Translations under genes and position numbers: made by a program | Source of the DNA: Alicyclobacillus fastidiosus | GTDB taxonomy: Bacteria > Bacillota > Bacilli > Alicyclobacillales > Alicyclobacillaceae | Direction: 5' to 3' | Assembly (NCBI RefSeq): GCF_026651875.1 | Contig: NZ_CP104067.1 | Span: forward strand, 496,001-560,000 | DNA: 64,000 nt | The notes under the pieces: generated by a model | Databases searched by the model: none | Told to the model about the DNA's origin: nothing | The model's input: only the letters and a program-made list of their open reading frames with translations | Part shown: piece by piece, positions 9,729-18,527 of the stretch | How positions within the stretch are numbered: the first letter of the stretch is position 1 | Layout: each line of letters opens with the position of its first letter

Positions 9729-9791
9729 CAAAATCAAATTCTTCTCCAGCAAAATAAGTTCTTCCCTGAGTAAAATAAGTTGTTCCCTACA
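9729..9791 (+). repeat. Three tandem TnsB-type end repeats, putative transposon terminus
   Basis: Three related units in the same orientation: CAAAATCAAATTCTTCTCC (9729-9747), CAAAATAAGTTCTTCCCTG (about 9750-9768) and TAAAATAAGTTGTTCCCTACA (9771-9791). Spacing is about 20-21 bp, as for overlapping TnsB binding sites. Read on the - strand, the outermost unit begins TGTAGGGAACAACTTATTTTA, so the terminal TGT expected of Tn7-like ends is present. Confidence 0.7.
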
Positions 9792-9960
9792 GCACGGGTG
9801 GATTCGGGTCAAAAGCCTGGATTCGCCCGTTTTTGCGTTGCAAGGGAGCGCAAGGCGGGGAAAAGACAGGGTGAAGTTCGGAAGGAGATAAGACGCGAAA
9901 AAGCCCGATATATCAAGGATTCCAAGACCATGCCCGATCAAAAACGCGAAAAAATACACG

Positions 9961-10216
9961 ACAAAATCTGTACTCCCTGCGCCCTCAAGCCCTTCTTTTC
10001 GCCCTATCCGCAGGGAACAACTTCATTTTACGCAGAATCGATGAATCTGGAACAATTAAGGAGATAAATGAGTGGGAAAAGGTGCGATCCAGGGAAGGAT
10101 CGAATTTAACGGCAGATATTGGGTGAGAGTGAGGGAAAGTCGGGAAAAGCCAGGCGGGGCAAGGGGGTTGAAAGGGTTGAGGGGAGAGGGAGTCAGGGAA
10201 GAAATTGATTTGACGG
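9961..10216 (+). repeat. Further TnsB-like repeats, mostly inverted
   Basis: Four more copies of the same motif lie outside the putative end. One is in the same orientation (9962-9980, CAAAATCTGTACTCCCTGC). Three are inverted: CAGGGAACAACTTCATTTTAC (10011-10031), CAGGGAAGGATCGAATTTAA (from about 10090) and CAGGGAAGAAATTGATTTGAC (from about 10194). The first two form an inverted pair with a loop of about 30 bases. They look like the decayed end of a second, related element inserted next to the first. No convincing gene lies in 9792-10212. Confidence 0.55.
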
Positions 10217-10575
10217 TTACAGCTTTCTTCTTGGCCCGATGGCTTGGAAGACCTATCGTGAATCGTTTTGTGCCAACACGTGCGCTAGAGAAGTTTGATC
10301 AATTCATGGTGAACCGAGGTGTATCAGGAATCTTTGTTTTGCGTCTCATTCCATTGGTTTCGTTTAATGCCCTTAATTACGCTTCAGGTTTGACGACTCT
10401 TACACTTTGGCAGTTCACGTGGACTACCGGTCTTGGAACTCTTCCAGCGACGCTGCTAATTGCGCTTTTGTATCGAAGTGTCATTGGGCAAAAATACGCA
10501 TTTATTGGTCTGATTATCGTAGGTGTTGTGATGCTCCTCGGACTGGTATTGAGGTGGAGACTGACCAAAAAATGA
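10213..10575 (+). pseudogene. VTT-domain (TVP38/TMEM64, DedA-like) membrane protein, 5' truncated
   Basis: The recognisable part starts at TVTAFFLARWLGRP and continues through LRLIPLVSFNALNYASGLT and WQFTWTTGLGTLPATLL, the conserved second half of a VTT/SNARE-associated membrane domain, ending with a membrane helix and a basic tail. Family members are about 200-230 residues; here the first half is missing and the upstream frame is GC-rich sequence with no resemblance to the family. Upstream lie the TnsB-like repeats, so the gene was probably cut by transposon insertion followed by deletion. A GTG at 10072 could express a 167-residue chimera, but that is probably not functional. Confidence 0.7.
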
Positions 10576-10655
10576 ACAATGCAGCTCTTTTTACATCGAG
10601 ACCTACATCGCTAACGCCTCATTCAGCGTTTAGTCGACACCACAATCTGTCATTG

Positions 10656-11306
10656 TCACGTTTCATCTTTACTGCTCTCAATCCTTGGCTCCATCGTAAC
10701 GACAGGCTTATCCGGGTCGGCAGTGTCTGTGGGGATTGGGAACAGTAATCTGCTGGTATATGGTGACGGTTTGTGATGGACATTGAATTGGATAGCTTGC
10801 TCAGCGTAGAACATCCTGGCCTCCTCAACTGACCGTTTTCCGACCACGATATCGTTGAGCAGGTTGAGAGCGAGAATGTTCATCGGTTCCTTGTCGCATT
10901 TTGCAGATGCTTCTCCCTTCGTACGGTCGACCCTCACACTCCCGTCATATTTGCCGACTTCATCGAAAAGCTCTGGTGGGACCCGGTAGTTAATCGTTTG
11001 TTCAAAAAAATCCGGGTGTGGCATAGGAAAATTGTGTGGTACAGGGTCTCGATGAATGACGATACATTTCCATGGCCTACGATAGTGCCAAATGAGCATA
11101 CTCCGGGTGAGTTCGTCGGGTAACCCATATTTTTTAATGGCGAAGAGTGCACCTTTTTTGGGAGCACCAGACCATGACGAAAGGATTCTGTCTAGCTTAG
11201 CCATCTTCCGATTGTCCGGACGGACCTGCGGGTATTGGGCTCCCGAAGCACCGGACCAATAAATATGATTCGCAGAGTACGGATTCGTCGATTCGTGGTG
11301 GTTCAC
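10656..11306 (-). CDS. Conserved-looking hypothetical protein
   Basis: 216 residues; GTG start with AGGGAGGA eight bases upstream, which supports real translation. The protein is soluble, rich in Pro, His, Arg and Asp, with no signal peptide, membrane segment or catalytic motif that I recognise. A central segment (MLIWHYRRPWKCIVIHRDPVPH) followed by a short helical region (PMNILALNLLNDIVVGKRSVEEARMFYAEQA) suggests a folded domain. It is divergent from csoR with about 230 bases between them, so the two could share a control region, but no link to copper is evident in the protein itself. Confidence 0.6.
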   Translation of the reverse strand: MNHHESTNPYSANHIYWSGASGAQYPQVRPDNRKMAKLDRILSSWSGAPKKGALFAIKKYGLPDELTRSMLIWHYRRPWKCIVIHRDPVPHNFPMPHPDFFEQTINYRVPPELFDEVGKYDGSVRVDRTKGEASAKCDKEPMNILALNLLNDIVVGKRSVEEARMFYAEQAIQFNVHHKPSPYTSRLLFPIPTDTADPDKPVVTMEPRIESSKDET

Positions 11307-11478
11307 GGATTGTTCCTCCCTGGTCTCCTTAGGGCTCTTAAACGTGCAAATCTATATTCGTAATGAGTCACATGTCTTGGTCTCTTACGGATTCGTCACA
11401 CAAATATATAAGAGGAATGACGTATGTGCATTTGTCCTAAAGTGAGGTCGGGAATAACTCACTTAGGTGGCTGTCGTC

Positions 11479-11511
11479 TTGACATATATACGGTACGGGG
11501 GTATGGTAACC
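11479..11511 (+). promoter_or_regulatory. csoR-copA promoter with CsoR operator
   Basis: TTGACA at 11479-11484 and TATGGT at 11502-11507 are separated by 17 bases. The -10 region lies in ACGGTACGGGGGTATGGTAACC, which matches the known CsoR-type operator (a G tract flanked by TACGG/GTATGGTA as at Bacillus copZA). A repressor bound here would cover the -10, so copper release of CsoR should induce csoR, copA and copZ. Confidence 0.8.
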
Positions 11512-11536
11512 ATGTTGAATCGATGAGGTGATAAAC

Positions 11537-11815
11537 GTGGCATACAAATACTCTTCCAACAAAGACACATTGTTATCCCGGCTGAAGCGAATCGAGGGCC
11601 AAGTTCGTGGCATCCAGAAGATGATCGAGGATGACCGCTATTGCGTTGACATCTTGGTGCAGATTGCAGCCATCAAAAGCGCCATTCACCAAGTTGGTCT
11701 CTCGTTGCTTGAATCGCATACCAAAGGGTGTGTCGCTGACGCCATGGAAGATAATAACGGTGATGACAAAATCGAGGAACTAATGGATGTGATTCGACAG
11801 TTCACGAAGTCGTAA
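11537..11815 (+). CDS. csoR: CsoR copper-sensing transcriptional repressor
   Basis: 92 residues. GTG 11537 is chosen because GAGGTGAT lies 4-5 bases before it and because it places the copper ligands at Cys36, His61 and Cys65, the numbering of the classic Mycobacterium CsoR. The motif is YCVDIL...ESHTKGC, the full C-H-C set for Cu(I). The all-helical DUF156 fold is evident ([22 protein letters not shown]). Family members form tetramers that leave DNA when Cu(I) binds. It is preceded by a matching operator and followed after 19 bases by copA, so it autoregulates the copper operon. Distinct from the CstR paralogue at 47196, which has Asn at the His position. Confidence 0.95.
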   Translation: MAYKYSSNKDTLLSRLKRIEGQVRGIQKMIEDDRYCVDILVQIAAIKSAIHQVGLSLLESHTKGCVADAMEDNNGDDKIEELMDVIRQFTKS

Positions 11816-11834
11816 CAAGAAGGTGGTGTTTGCC

Positions 11835-14210
11835 GTGGGTGCTATCAAAGAACTCACGTTACCGATAGAAGGAATGACCTGTGCCTCGTGTGCTGCACGG
11901 ATCGAGAAGAATGTGTCGAAGATCCCAGGTATCCAGGAGGCAAATGTGAACCTTGCCTTCGAGAAACTTCGGGTCGTCACGGATGGCAATGTTGCTTGGA
12001 AAGATGTTGTCGACCGAGTGGAAACGACCGGATATAACGTCCCTTCGAGGGAGATCGATCTCAGTATTCAGGGAATGACTTGTGCGTCCTGCGCCGGTCG
12101 GATCGAGAAAGTAGTCGGACGCATTGATGGAGTTGAATCGGCCACCGTCAATTTGGCTTCAGAAAAGGCGCACGTTGTATATATTCCTGGCCTTGTCAAA
12201 GAGGAGGACATCATTCAGGGAGTCCAAAAGGCCGGGTATTCTGCGAAATTGGCTTCGGCTACCGCAACCGAAGAAGAACGCAAACATAAGGAACAGGCGT
12301 ATCGACGAGAGGTCATGAAGTTCTGGATCGGAGTGATTCTCACACTTCCGCTTTTCGTTCAAATGCTCTATATGCTCTTAGGTAACCCACCTTTCATGCC
12401 AAATTGGGTAGGATGGATTCTGGCTACACCGGTTCAGTTTTACGTGGGATGGCGCTTTTACAAAGGAGCTTATCATTCCCTTCGTGGCGGCGCCGCCAAT
12501 ATGGACGTTTTGGTTTCACTCGGCACGTCGGTAGCTTATTTCTACAGCGTGTACTTGACTCTTCTCGGACGACCGGATGTGTACTTTGATAGCTCAGCCA
12601 TGGTCGTGACACTCATCTTTATGGGTAAGTTGCTTGAAGAGAGGGCAAAAGTGGAATCAGGATCTGCTATTGAAGCGTTGGCCAAGCTTGGAGCGAAGAC
12701 CGCTCACGTCCTACGTGATGGTGAGGAAATGGACGTTCCCGTTGAAAAACTGCGTGTGGATGACGTGGTTCGTGTCAGACCTGGGGAGAAAGTTCCGACG
12801 GATGGCGTCATTATCGATGGCAACACGGCAATCGACGAATCATTCCTGACAGGTGAGTCGATGCCGGTTTCAAAACATACAGGCGATGCAGTGGTTGGGG
12901 CCTCCGTGAACCAGACCAATGCTTTTACGATGAAGGTCACCAAGGTTGGAGCAGAGACGGCGCTCGCTCAGGTGATTCGGCTGGTGGATCAGGCCCAAGG
13001 ATCGAAGGCTCCTGTTCAGCGACTGGCTGACAGGATTGCGGGGATTTTTGTACCTGTGGTACTCGGTATCGCACTTGTGACATTGCTTGCATGGGGATTC
13101 CTCGTGAATTGGCCGCACGCTATCCTGGCGGCCGTCGCAGTGCTCGTGATTGCTTGCCCATGCTCCCTTGGTCTTGCTACTCCGACGGCCATTATGGTGG
13201 GCACGGGACTTGGCGCTGAGTCAGGGATCTTGATCAAGGGCGGCGAGCACTTGGAGCAAGCCCATACGCTGAACGCTGTTATTTTTGATAAAACGGGAAC
13301 CATTACATCCGGGAAGCCAGCAGTAACGCATGTGTGGACGGCAAACAGTGTGTCGGAAGAGGAACTTCTGCGGGCTGCGGCCGCTTTGGAGGCCCAGAGC
13401 GAACACCCGCTTGGGATCGCCGTTGTAAAACATGCCGAAGAGCAAGGTATTCTTCCCGAGAAAGCCGCTGATGTTCACGCCGTTCCCGGAAAAGGAATCG
13501 AAGGTATGGTAACCGGACGTACGATTCGAATCGGGAACCGCCGTTGGTTCATTGAAAATGGCGTCACGGAGTTTCCTGACGACGTAATGACCAACTTTGA
13601 AAACGCCGGAAAGACGGCGGTGATGGTTGCCGGTGACAACAAACTTCTTGGTGTCATGGGAATCTCCGACACCATCAAGGATGGTGCTGCCGAGACGGTA
13701 CAGAGGCTGAAGAATATGGGCATTGAGGTCTGGATGATTACCGGTGACAACGAACGCACAGCCACCGCAGTGGCCAAGGAGGTCGGAATCACCAATGTGA
13801 TCGCAGGTGTTCTGCCGGCCGACAAAGCGGCAAAGGTCGAGGAATTAAAGAAACAGGGCCTTCATGTGGCAATGGTCGGTGATGGCATCAATGATGCTCC
13901 GGCCCTTGCAGCGGCAGACGTTGGTATCGCTATGGGGTCCGGAGTCGATGTCGCTCTCGAAGCGGCAGACATCGCTCTCATCAATGCAAAGACAGAAGGG
14001 GTTGTCGGTGCGATCCGGCTATCGAAAGCCGCCATGCGCAAGATACGGCAGAACCTATTCTGGGCGTTTTTTTATAACCTCATCGGGATCGGGCTTGCTG
14101 CGGTCGGGATTGTGAGTCCTGTTATTGCTGGTGCAGCCATGGCTTTGAGTTCTGTGAGTGTCGTATCAAACAGTTTGTTACTGAAACGCTTGAAGCTGTC
14201 TGAGGACTAA
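11835..14210 (+). CDS. copA: P1B-type copper-exporting ATPase CopA
   Basis: 791 residues from GTG 11835 (AGAAGGTGG upstream; earlier GTGs at 11823 and 11826 overlap that site). Two N-terminal heavy-metal domains carry MTCASC (Cys16/19 and Cys83/86). The core has the membrane CPC motif (Cys441-Pro-Cys443) that selects Cu(I), TGES in the actuator, the phosphorylated Asp485 in DKTGT, SEHPL in the nucleotide domain and GDGINDAP near 682. Eight membrane helices are expected. It pumps Cu(I) out of the cytosol and would receive it from the CopZ chaperone, whose gene follows but carries a stop. Coupled to csoR and the upstream operator. Confidence 0.96.
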   Translation: MGAIKELTLPIEGMTCASCAARIEKNVSKIPGIQEANVNLAFEKLRVVTDGNVAWKDVVDRVETTGYNVPSREIDLSIQGMTCASCAGRIEKVVGRIDGVESATVNLASEKAHVVYIPGLVKEEDIIQGVQKAGYSAKLASATATEEERKHKEQAYRREVMKFWIGVILTLPLFVQMLYMLLGNPPFMPNWVGWILATPVQFYVGWRFYKGAYHSLRGGAANMDVLVSLGTSVAYFYSVYLTLLGRPDVYFDSSAMVVTLIFMGKLLEERAKVESGSAIEALAKLGAKTAHVLRDGEEMDVPVEKLRVDDVVRVRPGEKVPTDGVIIDGNTAIDESFLTGESMPVSKHTGDAVVGASVNQTNAFTMKVTKVGAETALAQVIRLVDQAQGSKAPVQRLADRIAGIFVPVVLGIALVTLLAWGFLVNWPHAILAAVAVLVIACPCSLGLATPTAIMVGTGLGAESGILIKGGEHLEQAHTLNAVIFDKTGTITSGKPAVTHVWTANSVSEEELLRAAAALEAQSEHPLGIAVVKHAEEQGILPEKAADVHAVPGKGIEGMVTGRTIRIGNRRWFIENGVTEFPDDVMTNFENAGKTAVMVAGDNKLLGVMGISDTIKDGAAETVQRLKNMGIEVWMITGDNERTATAVAKEVGITNVIAGVLPADKAAKVEELKKQGLHVAMVGDGINDAPALAAADVGIAMGSGVDVALEAADIALINAKTEGVVGAIRLSKAAMRKIRQNLFWAFFYNLIGIGLAAVGIVSPVIAGAAMALSSVSVVSNSLLLKRLKLSED

Positions 14211-14256
14211 GTGTCCCGGCGGGTGGGAAGAAAAAATGCGAGGAGGTAATTTTCTC

Positions 14257-14463
14257 ATGACTACAACGACAATCGAGATCAAAGGCATGACATGCGCAGG
14301 TTGCGTCAATTCTGTCACGAAGGCCCTCAAAGGCGTGGATGGCGTTTAAGATGCAAATGTTGACCTGGAAAAAGGTCAGGCCACAGTGACTTTTGATGAT
14401 ACAAAAACTAATGTGGATGTCCTGAAACAGGCGGTCGAAGATGCCGGATACGACGTTGCGTAA
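14257..14463 (+). pseudogene. copZ: CopZ copper chaperone with in-frame TAA
   Basis: Starts ATG 14257 behind AGGAGG and encodes a 68-residue HMA protein with the Cu(I) motif GMTCAGC, but codon 31 is TAA (14347-14349), in the middle of the sequence GVDGV-stop-DANVDLEKG. The frame continues perfectly to EDAGYDVA and its natural TAA at 14461. The stop most simply arose from CAA (Gln) or GAA (Glu) by one change. As read, only a 30-residue peptide is made, including the metal loop but not the full ferredoxin-like fold. Third gene of the csoR-copA operon. Sequencing error cannot be excluded from the sequence alone. Confidence 0.85.
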
Positions 14464-14482
14464 GAGCCATCAACAGAGACCG

Positions 14483-14516
14483 AAGGGATAGCACACCGTG
14501 CTGTCCCTTTCGTTTG
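14483..14516 (+). terminator. Hairpin after copZ
   Basis: AAGGGATAGCAC / GTGCTGTCCCTT forms a 12-bp stem (one G-T pair) with a 2-3 base loop, followed by TTCGTTTG. It would end the csoR-copA-copZ transcript, although the T run is weak. Confidence 0.6.
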
Positions 14517-14581
14517 CAAACGCTGAACGATAAATGTGCGTCAGGTGATTCGCATCATGAAGACAGATAGGAGGAATACAA

Positions 14582-14824
14582 ATGTCGACAAATGCAAGGG
14601 TTGAAGTCTACAGTTCACCAGCGTGCTCTGACTGTAGTGCAGGAAAGAAGTTTCTTGCCGACCACAATATCGATTACGTGGATCACGATGTCAGTGATTT
14701 ATCCGAAGCAGAGGCGTTGAAGAAACTGACGGGAAAATCCATCGTACCTACCTTCGTCATTGGCGGAAAGATTTTATATGGTTTTGCGGCCAGCCGTAAA
14801 GAAATTGAAGACCTACTGCGTTAG
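14582..14824 (+). CDS. Glutaredoxin-like protein
   Basis: 80 residues; ATG behind AGGAGG. Thioredoxin-fold domain with the redox motif CSDC (VYSSPACSDCSAGKK, residues about 15-18) and the cis-Pro segment SIVPTFVIGGK, ending with GFAASRKEIEDLLR as in short NrdH/glutaredoxin-like proteins. It would reduce disulfides or mixed thiols in the cytosol. It lies between the copper operon and merA, and the 49-base gap to merA suggests co-transcription, so a role in keeping metal-binding thiols reduced is a reasonable guess. Confidence 0.85.
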   Translation: MSTNARVEVYSSPACSDCSAGKKFLADHNIDYVDHDVSDLSEAEALKKLTGKSIVPTFVIGGKILYGFAASRKEIEDLLR

Positions 14825-14873
14825 GAGCAGTTAAATACGGGTCTCTATGTGACTAGAAAGGGGATGCTGATTG

Positions 14874-16529
14874 ATGAGTGACAAAATGCACGTGCGACTC
14901 GCTGTTCACGGGATGACGTGTACCGGGTGTGAGGAACACGTTCAAGAAGCGCTTTACAGCGTAGGAGCGGAGAATATAACCGTCAATTTCCGACGTAACG
15001 AAGCGACGTTTGACATAGACAACGAAAATCGTATCGAAGTAGCGAAGGGCGCCATTACTAAAGCTGGCTATAAACCTGCTGACGCAGAGGTATTCAATCA
15101 CTCCAAGGGACAATCAGAATCCAATACGGGTGAATTTGACTACGATCTGCTCATTATAGGTTCAGGCGGTGCAGCGTTCTCTGCAGCCATCCAGGCGGTT
15201 TCGTACGGAGCCAAAGTAGGAATGATTGAACGAGGCACCATCGGGGGAACCTGTGTAAACATTGGCTGCGTTCCGTCGAAAACGCTGCTGCGTGCCGGGG
15301 AGATCAACCATCTGGCACAGAGAAATCCGTTTTCCGGACTCCACACTTCCGCTGGTCCGGTGGACCTGAAGACGCTCGTTGCGAACAAGGGCGAACTCGT
15401 CGGGGATCTGCGCCAGCACAAATATGTAGACCTCATTGATGATTACGGATTTGAGCTCCTTCCAGGAGAAGCTCGGTTCGTGAATGAGCAAACGGTTGAA
15501 GTGGGGGGGCGTCAAATTACCGCCCGCAACTTCCTCATAGCAACAGGCGCATCGCCAGCGGTCCCGAATATTCCTGGTCTTGAAGACGTTGGGTATTTGG
15601 TCAGCACCACAGCGCTTGAACTTCAGGTAGTTCCGAAACGTCTTGCGGTCATTGGTTCTGGCTACATAGCGATGGAGCTGGGCCAACTTTTTCACAACCT
15701 TGGTGCTGAAGTGACACTTATGCAAAGGAGTGCTCGGGTACTCAAGTCTTCCGATCCCGAGATTTCGGAAACCGTCACGCAGGCTTTGACCGAACAGGGG
15801 ATTCAATTGATTACAGGAGCCACGTTCAATCGGGTCGAACAGGATGGAAACATCAAACGAGTGCATATCACGGTGGACGGCAAGGATCAGGTCGTTGAGG
15901 CTGACCAGCTTCTCATTGCAACGGGACGCAAACCCAACACTCAAGAGCTCAGCCTACAAGCCGCAAAGGTCAAACTCGGAGACCGAGGAGAAGTGCTCGT
16001 AGACGAATATCTACGCACAACAAATCCACGAGTTTTTGCCGCAGGTGACGTGACGATGGGCCCACAGTTCGTCTACGTAGCTGCTTATGAGGGATGGGTA
16101 GTGGCAGAAAATGCGGTCGGTGGAGGAAATCAGAAACTCGATCTACGTGTCGTACCGGGTGTCACATTTACCAATCCGTCCATTGCGACAGTCGGCCTGA
16201 CAGAAGAGAAGGCTAAAGCCGAAGGCTTCGATGTCATCACCTCCGTTCTACCACTGAACGCAGTCCCTCGAGCGCTGGTGAACCGGGAGACGACTGGTGT
16301 ATTTAAGTTGGTGGCGGATGTAAATACTCGAAAGGTTCTCGGAGCACATGTTGTAGCCGAAAATGCCGGCGAAGTCGTCTATGCGGCCACTCTGATGGTG
16401 AAGTTCGGCCTGACCATCGAGGATCTGCGGGCAACGATGGCACCGTACTTGACGATGGCTGAAGGCCTCAAACTTGCAACACTTACGTTTGACAGGGATG
16501 TGTCGAAACTCTCGTGCTGTGCGGGATAA
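14874..16529 (+). CDS. merA: Mercuric reductase with N-terminal HMA domain
   Basis: 551 residues from ATG 14874 (GAAAGGGG upstream). Order: HMA domain with GMTCTGC (about 13-19); FAD-binding GSGGAA; redox pair Cys127/Cys132 in [16 protein letters not shown](P)-binding [13 protein letters not shown] motif ATGRKP...FAAGDV; C-terminal dimerisation domain ending SCCAG with the vicinal pair Cys548/Cys549. The terminal Cys pair separates true MerA from dihydrolipoamide dehydrogenases. It reduces Hg(II) to volatile Hg(0) with NADPH in the cytosol. No merR, merT or merP is next to it, so expression may be constitutive or tied to the upstream glutaredoxin. Confidence 0.94.
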   Translation: MSDKMHVRLAVHGMTCTGCEEHVQEALYSVGAENITVNFRRNEATFDIDNENRIEVAKGAITKAGYKPADAEVFNHSKGQSESNTGEFDYDLLIIGSGGAAFSAAIQAVSYGAKVGMIERGTIGGTCVNIGCVPSKTLLRAGEINHLAQRNPFSGLHTSAGPVDLKTLVANKGELVGDLRQHKYVDLIDDYGFELLPGEARFVNEQTVEVGGRQITARNFLIATGASPAVPNIPGLEDVGYLVSTTALELQVVPKRLAVIGSGYIAMELGQLFHNLGAEVTLMQRSARVLKSSDPEISETVTQALTEQGIQLITGATFNRVEQDGNIKRVHITVDGKDQVVEADQLLIATGRKPNTQELSLQAAKVKLGDRGEVLVDEYLRTTNPRVFAAGDVTMGPQFVYVAAYEGWVVAENAVGGGNQKLDLRVVPGVTFTNPSIATVGLTEEKAKAEGFDVITSVLPLNAVPRALVNRETTGVFKLVADVNTRKVLGAHVVAENAGEVVYAATLMVKFGLTIEDLRATMAPYLTMAEGLKLATLTFDRDVSKLSCCAG

Positions 16530-16579
16530 CGATATTTTCATTTCGACATGAGATTGTAAAATATCAGGGAGTGGTTCTT

Positions 16580-17245
16580 GTGATTGAAGCAGTGGTATTT
16601 GACGCCTATGGGACCTTGTTTGACGTTTTTTCGGTGGAGGAAGCCTGCAATAACGCATTTCCCGGCTACGGCAAGCAAATCAGTGAAATATGGCGGCAGA
16701 AACAGCTTGAGTACACGTGGCTTCGTGCATTGATGCGTCAATATCGTAACTTTGAAGAGGTCAATCGAGATTCGCTGAAGTACACGCTGAATCACCTGAA
16801 GTTGCAGTATGACGACACCACGGTCGAAACCTTGTTGAACGCTTATCTTAGCCTCGAGCATTATCCGGAAGTAGCAGAGGCATTGCACGCTTTTCAACCG
16901 AGAAAATTAGCAATCTTGTCGAATGGAACCACGCACATGCTGACAACGGTGGTTCAGAATGCCGGACTTACATCATATTTTGACCAAATCCTCAGTGTCG
17001 ATCCACTTCAAACTTATAAGCCAGAGCCACAAGTGTATCAACTGGCAGTTTCGACACTTGGGGTAGCCAAGGAACACATCCTGTTTGTGTCGTCGAACGG
17101 ATGGGACGTGGCGGGCTCAAAAGCATTCGGGTTCACAGTTGGATGGATCAATCGACAAAACAAGACGACTGAAGAGCTTGGAGTGCAGCCGGATCACGTT
17201 GTACGTAACCTGCTTCAACTTGCTGAAGTTATTTCGCCCAAATAA
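16580..17245 (+). CDS. HAD superfamily hydrolase, haloacid dehalogenase type II-like
   Basis: 221 residues from GTG 16580, chosen over an upstream TTG because AGGGAGTGG precedes it and the protein then begins right at the HAD fold: VVFDAYGTLFDV with the nucleophile Asp near residue 8. Motif II is ILSNGT, the Lys is in YKPEPQVY, and motif III is VSSNGWDVAGSKAFG with WDV as in L-2-haloacid dehalogenases. Such enzymes release halide from 2-haloacids, though many relatives are phosphatases. It is the last gene before the terminator at 17298 and 50 bases after merA. Confidence 0.85.
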   Translation: MIEAVVFDAYGTLFDVFSVEEACNNAFPGYGKQISEIWRQKQLEYTWLRALMRQYRNFEEVNRDSLKYTLNHLKLQYDDTTVETLLNAYLSLEHYPEVAEALHAFQPRKLAILSNGTTHMLTTVVQNAGLTSYFDQILSVDPLQTYKPEPQVYQLAVSTLGVAKEHILFVSSNGWDVAGSKAFGFTVGWINRQNKTTEELGVQPDHVVRNLLQLAEVISPK

Positions 17246-17297
17246 TCGAACGTGAGAATCGCCTGCAATGTCGAACCAATAAATTGCTTGGTAAAGT

Positions 17298-17341
17298 ACC
17301 GTCAAGCCCCACTGAGAGAGATTGAGGGCTTGACGGTTTTA
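17298..17341 (+). terminator. Rho-independent terminator
   Basis: ACCGTCAAGCCC / GGGCTTGACGGT, a perfect 12-bp stem with a 16-base loop, followed by TTTT. It closes the glutaredoxin-merA-HAD unit. Confidence 0.85.
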
Positions 17342-17675
17342 TTTCCGATGATTCGCATCCTGAATAAATGATGACGATACACAGGACGAAAATTCGAACC
17401 ACCTGTGTGGAAAAAACCAATTGTCGGTTTTCTCACCAAGAAGGCCCTGGGTCAATAGGTACGTTGTCATGGCCGCAACGGCTGTTCGGACCGGGAGGTC
17501 ATGCATGGTCGGTCCTCCTTCAGATACCGATGATCCTCATGTTATTCATGTTTGGCTGACCGTTGATACGGAGAGATGGACATAGTGTCAACTACATTAC
17601 GGACAAAACTTTAGTAAGCGGCGAAAATATAGAAGTGCGCCGAATGGTGCTCATTATTCAAGAGGAGTTGATGAC
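17342..17675. other. Intergenic region without a supported gene
   Basis: An open frame at 17368-17559 has no ribosome site and no recognisable protein. A short inverted repeat AAAACCAATTGTCGGTTTT lies at about 17413-17431. AGAGGAG at 17660-17666 belongs to the next gene. Nothing else is supported. Confidence 0.4.
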
Positions 17676-18035
17676 GTGTCTACACGGATTTCACGGTTCG
17701 GTATGTTTGTGCCCGACTTATCAAAAGCAGTAACGTTCTACGAGCAAATCGGTTTTCAGAAACAGCGAGAGCTAGAGATTCCTTCGATGAGGATTGCTTT
17801 TGTGGCTCTGGAAGACACTGTTCTTGAGTTAATTCAAAAGACAGCCGAAGTTCCTTTCCATAAGGATGGCGTGCTAAACCACATTACGTTTGACGTTGAC
17901 GACATTGTGCAAGCAGTCAAGGAGTTTACGGAGGCGGGTGCATCATTCTTTGTGCCGCCCATGTCACTGGACTCTGGACAAGTCGCTTTTGCGACCGGTG
18001 TAAACGGAGAAGTCATCGAATTGTTTCAGGCGTGA
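17676..18035 (+). CDS. VOC/glyoxalase family protein
   Basis: 119 residues from GTG 17676 with AGGAG nine bases upstream. A single two-module VOC unit: RFGMFVPDLSKAVTFYEQIGF at the start, the metal-side residues LELIQK and LNHITFDVDD in the middle, and FATGVNGEVIELFQ at the end, where the Glu is the usual last ligand. Members act on thiol adducts, dioxygenase substrates or antibiotics; the substrate cannot be read from sequence. It begins a three-gene set with OsmC and a DsrE-like protein, suggesting thiol or peroxide chemistry. Confidence 0.82.
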   Translation: MSTRISRFGMFVPDLSKAVTFYEQIGFQKQRELEIPSMRIAFVALEDTVLELIQKTAEVPFHKDGVLNHITFDVDDIVQAVKEFTEAGASFFVPPMSLDSGQVAFATGVNGEVIELFQA

Positions 18036-18072
18036 GCATAGAGCAACTACATCACAAAGGAGAGATACTACC

Positions 18073-18504
18073 ATGTCAAACCACAAAATTACCGCTCAGG
18101 GCGCAGGTGTAAGGACAGAGGTATCTGCGGGACGGCACACCTTTGTCATTGACGAACATGCAAATATGGGAGGGCAAGACGCTGGACCAAGCCCATTAGA
18201 CTATTTACTCGGTTCCCTGGCTGGTTGTGAAGAAGTCATCGCTCAATTGGTGGCACGTGAAATGGAATTCAAGCTGAATGGGATACAGTTTGATGTGCAA
18301 GGAACGCTTGATACCAAAGGTTTAATGGGTGACCCCAATGTGAAGCCATACTTCCAAAAGGTTCGAATCCGGGCAACCGTCGATACACCCGAAGAGGAAT
18401 CGAGGGTCAAACAACTTCAAGAAGCTGTCGACCGTCGGTGTCCCGTGTTTACGCTCATCAAAGCTGCGGGCGTAGAATTGGATGCCGAGTGGACGAAGGC
18501 CTAA
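18073..18504 (+). CDS. OsmC family protein
   Basis: 143 residues, AAGGAGAG before the ATG. The OsmC/Ohr fold is shown by GPSPLDYLLGSLAGCEEV with the conserved Cys (about residue 56) and the late RRCPVFTLIKAAGVEL with the second Cys. The two Cys residues would reduce organic hydroperoxides; some OsmC-type proteins instead handle persulfide or sulfur species. Its place beside a DsrE-like gene favours a redox or sulfur role. Confidence 0.87.
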   Translation: MSNHKITAQGAGVRTEVSAGRHTFVIDEHANMGGQDAGPSPLDYLLGSLAGCEEVIAQLVAREMEFKLNGIQFDVQGTLDTKGLMGDPNVKPYFQKVRIRATVDTPEEESRVKQLQEAVDRRCPVFTLIKAAGVELDAEWTKA

Positions 18505-18527
18505 CTCGTTGATGAAAGGTGAGAAAA

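Larger units (their letters stand above)
1..9791 (+). mobile_element. Tn7-like transposon, partial (one end inside window)
   Basis: Seen: consecutive, overlapping tnsB, tnsC and tniQ/tnsD genes on the + strand, then a four-gene cargo operon, then three tandem repeats of about 20 bp at 9729-9791. The last repeat ends in ...CCCTACA, so the element would end in the TGT/ACA termini usual for Tn7-like elements. tnsA and the other end must lie left of the window. No tnsE and no Cascade or Cas12k gene is seen between tniQ and the end, so this looks like a TnsD-targeted rather than CRISPR-guided element. In Tn7 the attachment gene lies at the tnsA side, so the gene recognised by this TniQ is probably also left of the window. 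The exact right boundary (9791) is inferred from repeat structure alone. Confidence 0.72.

Noticed and set aside
1-9791. CRISPR-associated transposon (CAST)
   Set aside because: tnsB, tnsC and tniQ are present, but no cas gene, CRISPR repeat array or guide-like repeat lies between tniQ and the element end, and the TniQ is full TnsD length.
17368-17559. Open frame of 63 codons after the HAD terminator
   Set aside because: No ribosome site, no recognisable domain and low-complexity composition.
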